Source of the DNA: JAPXLN01 sp033809515
GTDB taxonomy: Bacteria; Bacillota; Sulfobacillia; Fermentithermobacillales; Fermentithermobacillaceae
Assembly (NCBI GenBank): GCA_033809515.1
Contig: JAPXLN010000036.1
Location: 1-8,082 of the forward strand
Length of the DNA stretch: 8,082 nucleotides
Direction: 5' to 3'
The translations under genes were made by a program, and so were the position numbers. The stretch's first letter is position 1. Each line of letters starts with the position of its first letter. Below the pieces are notes generated by a model that saw only the letters and a list, made by a program, of their open reading frames with translations, did not search any database and was not told where the DNA came from. Shown here one piece after another: positions 5,369-8,082 of the stretch.

Positions 5369-7278
5369 AAAGGCTCCTTGAACGCTTAAAAAGCACCATG
5401 CGCGAGACAGGCACAACCGGAATATCGCTTGAACTGCGTCTGGTTGTTCTGCTCCTTGTGTTTTCAGTCACCATCATACTGAGCATATCGTTGATTCTGG
5501 TGGCAACCGGCGTTTTCAACGCAGGCCTTAGAGAAAGCGCGGCATTATTCAGCAAGGAGCTTATTCACCTATCCCAAAACATAAATGATGCCTTCAGCAA
5601 CCTGTCGCTGAGCAGCGTAACCCTTGCAAAGAGTGCCTCTGTGAGCATCGAAAAGACCCTGGCGCAGGCCGGAATCAGCCCGTCTGAGCTCTCCAAGCGC
5701 CCTGAAGTGCTTGAAGCCGTCCTCACCCTGGAATTCGGTACGCTCCTCGACAGTCTCCAGCAGTCCAAAAGCAGCGGCGCCTTTCTCATACTCAACGCCA
5801 CCGTGAATCCCGGCATCTCTGGCGCCGGGACCTCCAAGGCAGGTCTTTATCTTAAAAACATGGAAGCCGCAGCCGTCCATTCCGCTTACTACGACATCCG
5901 CTATTTGCGCGGGCCTGCGTCCATTGCCCGGTCCAAGAAGATGACTCTCCTTCCTCAATGGGAGATGGAGTTCCAGGTGAGCGACGCAGACTATTTCAGC
6001 ACGCCTGTGCAGACTGTGCAGGCTGTGCAGGCTGCGCAGACAGGCGGTGGGACCCGCCTGCCTCTTTCGCGCCTGTATTACTGGTGCCCCAGGACCGAGT
6101 TTCACGACAGCGACAGCGCCATGCTGTGCAGCGTGCCGCTTATTGCGTCTGACGGGACAATCATGGGCGTGGCAGGTTTCGAGATGGAATCCATGCTGTT
6201 TAAGTCCAGCTACTCTCCTGACAACTCATCTCAAACTCGCATCTTCTGCTTGTTGGCCCCATGTGAAGGAGATAACTTGATCGTGGGCAAGTCCATGTAT
6301 GCCGGAAGCTCCCTGGCCGGCAATGTCCTCCCCTCCGCCCCCCTGACTGCCCCCGTAACCGCCCACCTGACCGCCCACCGCAACAAGGCCGGGCTGAACC
6401 GCTACACCTATGCTGAGAACTCCTACCTGGGACTTGACAGCAGAATAACCCTTTACCCTGCTGATTCCCCGTATGAGAAAGAGGAATGGACGGTTGCTCT
6501 CCTGGTCCCCGAAGCAGACCTGAGCCCGCAGATGGCCAGGCAGAACCGTTCCATTGCCCTGCTGCTGCTCCTTCTTACCGGAGCGTGCGTTGCCCTTTCT
6601 GTCCGTATCAGCCGCCTGTACCTGCAACCTGTCACGGAGGCTTTCGACACCATACGCTCAAAGACGACTGCCCAGCACAGCAAGACAAGGATCCCTGAGA
6701 TAGATGACCTTATGGAATTCCTTGCAAAGGAAGACCACGCCACTGAGGAAGCTACTGCCCTGGCCTCGGGCTCGGGCAAGGTCCGGGGCGAGACCGCGGG
6801 CGCGGTCGCCGGAACAGGCACCGGTGTAATCAGCGGCGCGGACACTGGTACCATAATCGGGACGGTCGCCGGCACAGGCACGGTCATCGGCACAGTCGCC
6901 GGAACGGTTGTCGGCACGGTTGTCGGCACGGTCGGAGGCACCGTCGGGAGCCAGACCCCCCCACGCCGGGTGACCGGCGAAGCCGCCAGGGACATCCAAC
7001 GGCCTGATGCAGTCTCCCGGGCACACAGCACAGCGATGTTTGAGACCTTTGTGAAGAACATCAAGACCCTGTCCAAAGCTGAAAGGGCAGTATTTGACCT
7101 GTACATGGAAGGTCATACGGCCAAGGAGATCGCCGAGATTCTCTTCCTATCTATTAACACCATCAAGACCCACAACAAGCGGATCTACATAAAGCTGAAC
7201 GTGTCTTCGCGAAAGGAACTGCTTGTCTATATAGGAATGATGCAGGAGCTGGAGCAAAGGACGCTTCCTTCCTCCTGA
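5365..7278 (+). CDS. Membrane-bound LuxR-type regulator with Cache-like sensor domain
   Basis: The product has 637 residues and starts at GTG 5365, with AGGGAG (about 5348-5353) 11 bases upstream. A membrane helix at about 26-48 and a second at 396-413 enclose an extracytoplasmic region of roughly 345 residues. Its middle resembles a Cache fold: WEMEFQVSDADYF (199-211), YYWCPRTEF (238-246) and DGTIMGVAGFEM (263-274). After the second helix comes a short helical segment, a Gly/Thr/Val repeat linker (about 475-528) and a LuxR/GerE helix-turn-helix (about 567-625). The latter has the expected LSKAER, G583, KEIAE (587-591), S596, NTIKTH (598-603), KL (610-611) and R616. No receiver or kinase domain is present, so this is a one-component regulator whose sensor sits outside the membrane. 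It follows the binding-protein gene on the same strand, presumably co-transcribed. Likely targets are its own operon or the divergent surface-protein gene; this is inference. Confidence 0.88.
   Translation: MKRLLERLKSTMRETGTTGISLELRLVVLLLVFSVTIILSISLILVATGVFNAGLRESAALFSKELIHLSQNINDAFSNLSLSSVTLAKSASVSIEKTLAQAGISPSELSKRPEVLEAVLTLEFGTLLDSLQQSKSSGAFLILNATVNPGISGAGTSKAGLYLKNMEAAAVHSAYYDIRYLRGPASIARSKKMTLLPQWEMEFQVSDADYFSTPVQTVQAVQAAQTGGGTRLPLSRLYYWCPRTEFHDSDSAMLCSVPLIASDGTIMGVAGFEMESMLFKSSYSPDNSSQTRIFCLLAPCEGDNLIVGKSMYAGSSLAGNVLPSAPLTAPVTAHLTAHRNKAGLNRYTYAENSYLGLDSRITLYPADSPYEKEEWTVALLVPEADLSPQMARQNRSIALLLLLLTGACVALSVRISRLYLQPVTEAFDTIRSKTTAQHSKTRIPEIDDLMEFLAKEDHATEEATALASGSGKVRGETAGAVAGTGTGVISGADTGTIIGTVAGTGTVIGTVAGTVVGTVVGTVGGTVGSQTPPRRVTGEAARDIQRPDAVSRAHSTAMFETFVKNIKTLSKAERAVFDLYMEGHTAKEIAEILFLSINTIKTHNKRIYIKLNVSSRKELLVYIGMMQELEQRTLPSS
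6007..6042 (+). repeat. In-frame 9-bp tandem repeat in the regulator's sensor domain
   Basis: Four imperfect 9-bp units encode VQT-VQA-VQA-AQT (residues 215-226). They sit between the YF motif at 210-211 and the YYW motif at 238-240 of the Cache-like region, likely in a surface loop. Gain or loss of one unit would keep the frame. Confidence 0.7.
6340..6375 (+). repeat. In-frame 12-bp tandem repeat in the regulator
   Basis: Three 12-bp units encode PLTA-PVTA-HLTA (residues 326-337), in the membrane-distal part of the extracytoplasmic domain. The repeat is imperfect but in frame, like the other short repeats of this gene. Confidence 0.65.
6799..6951 (+). repeat. Gly/Thr/Val-coding repeat tract in the regulator linker
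   Basis: This stretch encodes repeated GT-V/I-x-GT units (residues about 479-528). The clearest part is four 12-bp units at 6901-6948, each encoding G-T-V-x. It joins the segment after the second membrane helix to the DNA-binding domain. Codons are strongly GC-rich here compared with the rest of the gene. The tract looks like the product of replication slippage. As protein it would be a flexible or glycine-zipper-like linker; it is probably too close to the HTH and too polar to be a third membrane span. Confidence 0.75.
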
Positions 7279-7286
7279 ATCCATCC

Positions 7287-7358
7287 CCGGTCTTGAATGC
7301 CTCCCCAGTCTTGGAGCCCTCCTCGGTCTTGAATGCCTCCCCAGTCTTGGAGCCCTCC
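7287..7358 (+). repeat. Four 18-bp tandem repeats directly after the regulator gene
   Basis: Units at 7287-7304, 7305-7322, 7323-7340 and 7341-7358 alternate between two versions (..GGTCTTGAATGCCTCC and ..AGTCTTGGAGCCCTCC), so the tract is also a 36-bp unit present twice. It starts 8 bases after the TGA stop. I see no stem-loop with a T-run, so this is not an obvious terminator. On the minus strand one frame reads a six-residue repeat (SKTGEA/FKTEEG), but nothing else supports a gene. Confidence 0.75.
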
Positions 7359-8082
7359 CCTGCCCTTACCTGCCCGCCGGGAGGTTCACTGGCAACAGTA
7401 TGACCAGTGGAAAGGCTCAAGCTCGCAGAAACCCGGTACTCGGGAGGTTCACTGGCAACAGTGTGACCAGTGGGAAGGCTCAGGCTCGCAGAAACCCGGT
7501 ATTCGGGAGGTTCACTGGCAACAGTATGACCAGTGGAAAGGCTCAAACTCGCAGAAACCCGGTACTCGGGAGGTTCACTGGCAACAGTATGACCAGTGGA
7601 AAGGCTCAAGCTCGCAGAAACCCGGTACTAGGGAGGTTCACTGGCAACAGTATGACCAGTGGAAAGACCAAGAGCCGCCGGATCATGAGGAAACGGTCGT
7701 TCACTGGCAACGTATGACCAGTGGAAAGGCTCAAGCTCGCAGAAACCCGGTATTCGGGAGGTTCACTGGCAACAGTGTGACCAGTGGAAGGGCTCAGGCC
7801 CGCAGAAACCCGGTACTAGGGAGGTTCACTGGCAACAGTATGACCAGTGGAAAGACCAAGAGCCTCCGGATCATGAGGAAACGGTCGTTCACTGGCAACA
7901 GTATGACCAGTGGAAAGGCTCAAGCTCGCAGAAACCCGGCACTCGGGAGGTTCACTGGCAACAGTATGACCAGTGGAAAGGCTCAAGCTCGCACAAACCC
8001 GGTATTCGGGAGGTTCACTGGCAACAGTATGACCAGTGGAAAGGCTCAAGCTCGCAGAAACCCGGTATTCGGGAGGTTCACT
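7333..8082 (+). other. Open frame through the repeat array, coding status doubtful
   Basis: From ATG 7333 the plus-strand frame shared with the regulator gene stays open to the window edge (250 codons). It reads units of REVHWQQYDQWKG type until a one-base deletion in the sixth 63-bp unit, and FTGNSMTSGKAQARRNP type afterwards. There is no good ribosome site. Base differences among the first units mostly change the amino acid in this frame (for example Y to C, K to E, T to I), which argues against selection on a protein. I record it because the open length is large, but it is more likely a by-product of a repeat whose length is a multiple of three. Confidence 0.12.
7381..8082 (+). repeat. Tandem array of 63-bp repeats, eleven units plus a partial one
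   Basis: Units begin at 7381, 7444, 7507, 7570, 7633, 7697, 7758, 7821, 7885, 7947, 8010 and 8073 (the last cut by the window edge). Each has a conserved core of 31 bases beginning GTTCACTGGCAACAGTATGA, in which CACTGG and CCAGTG form a 6-bp dyad around 11 bases. A 32-base segment of one of two types follows. Type A (nine units) contains GCTCGCAGAAACCCGGTACT and, in most copies, a small CCCG..CGGG dyad. Type B (units 5 and 8) contains GGATCATGAGGAAACGG. The sixth unit has lost one A in its core. No cas gene, transposase or recombinase is in the window. The 800 bases after the regulator hold no convincing gene. Confidence 0.9.

Noticed and set aside
6453..7116. Minus-strand frames of 217 and 152 codons opposite the regulator
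   Set aside because: They are antisense translations of the Gly/Thr repeat linker and HTH region. The TVP-type repeats mirror the plus-strand GTV repeats.
7163..7609. Minus-strand frame of 148 codons across the regulator's 3' end and the array
   Set aside because: It overlaps the HTH-coding end of the regulator, has no evident ribosome site and is a repeat translation. Its upstream continuation is broken by TAG in unit 4. It is kept only as part of the coding-origin question.
7400..7717. Plus-strand frame of 105 codons of MTSGKAQARRNP repeats
   Set aside because: It starts inside the repeat without a ribosome site, ends only because of a one-base deletion in unit 6, and shows mixed silent and changing differences.
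7381..8082. CRISPR array
   Set aside because: The 31/32-bp spacing fits, but the intervening sequences are only two near-identical types, the cores differ from one another by point changes, and no cas gene is seen.

Overview
The window looks like a chromosomal piece of a Gram-positive-type bacterium, most likely a moderately GC-rich member of the Firmicutes (Clostridia or Negativicutes). This rests on strong AGGAGG ribosome sites, a lipoprotein solute-binding protein, a membrane-anchored LuxR-type regulator and a very large GLUG-repeat surface protein. There is no rRNA, tRNA or housekeeping gene to fix the taxonomy, so the assignment is tentative.

Layout. (1) Positions 1-3598, minus strand: one uninterrupted frame of 1199 codons that runs off the left edge. 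It encodes a secreted surface protein with a signal peptide, a beta-rich N-terminal region, a chitobiase-type domain and two large GLUG-repeat modules. (2) Positions 3599-3945: a divergent intergenic region. It holds a 9-bp perfect inverted repeat and three direct repeats at exactly 22-bp spacing, just upstream of the plus-strand genes. (3) Positions 3946-5304: a lipoprotein extracellular solute-binding protein with no ABC permease or ATPase beside it. (4) Positions 5324-5368: a possible 14-codon leader peptide whose stop overlaps the GTG start of the next gene. (5) Positions 5365-7278: a 637-aa transmembrane one-component regulator with an extracytoplasmic Cache-like sensor, two membrane segments, a Gly/Thr/Val repeat linker and a C-terminal LuxR helix-turn-helix. 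(6) Positions 7279-8082: no convincing gene, but two tandem-repeat tracts. The first is four 18-bp units. The second is an array of 63-bp units (eleven complete, then cut by the window edge) that superficially resembles a CRISPR array and is not one.

How it may work together (inference). The binding protein and the membrane LuxR regulator look like a two-gene sensing unit: the lipoprotein captures a ligand outside the membrane and the regulator reports it by binding DNA. The 22-bp repeats between this unit and the divergent surface-protein gene are the natural candidate operator. The regulator gene carries three in-frame short tandem repeats, and two more repeat tracts follow its stop, so its 3' side is unusually rich in tandem duplication.
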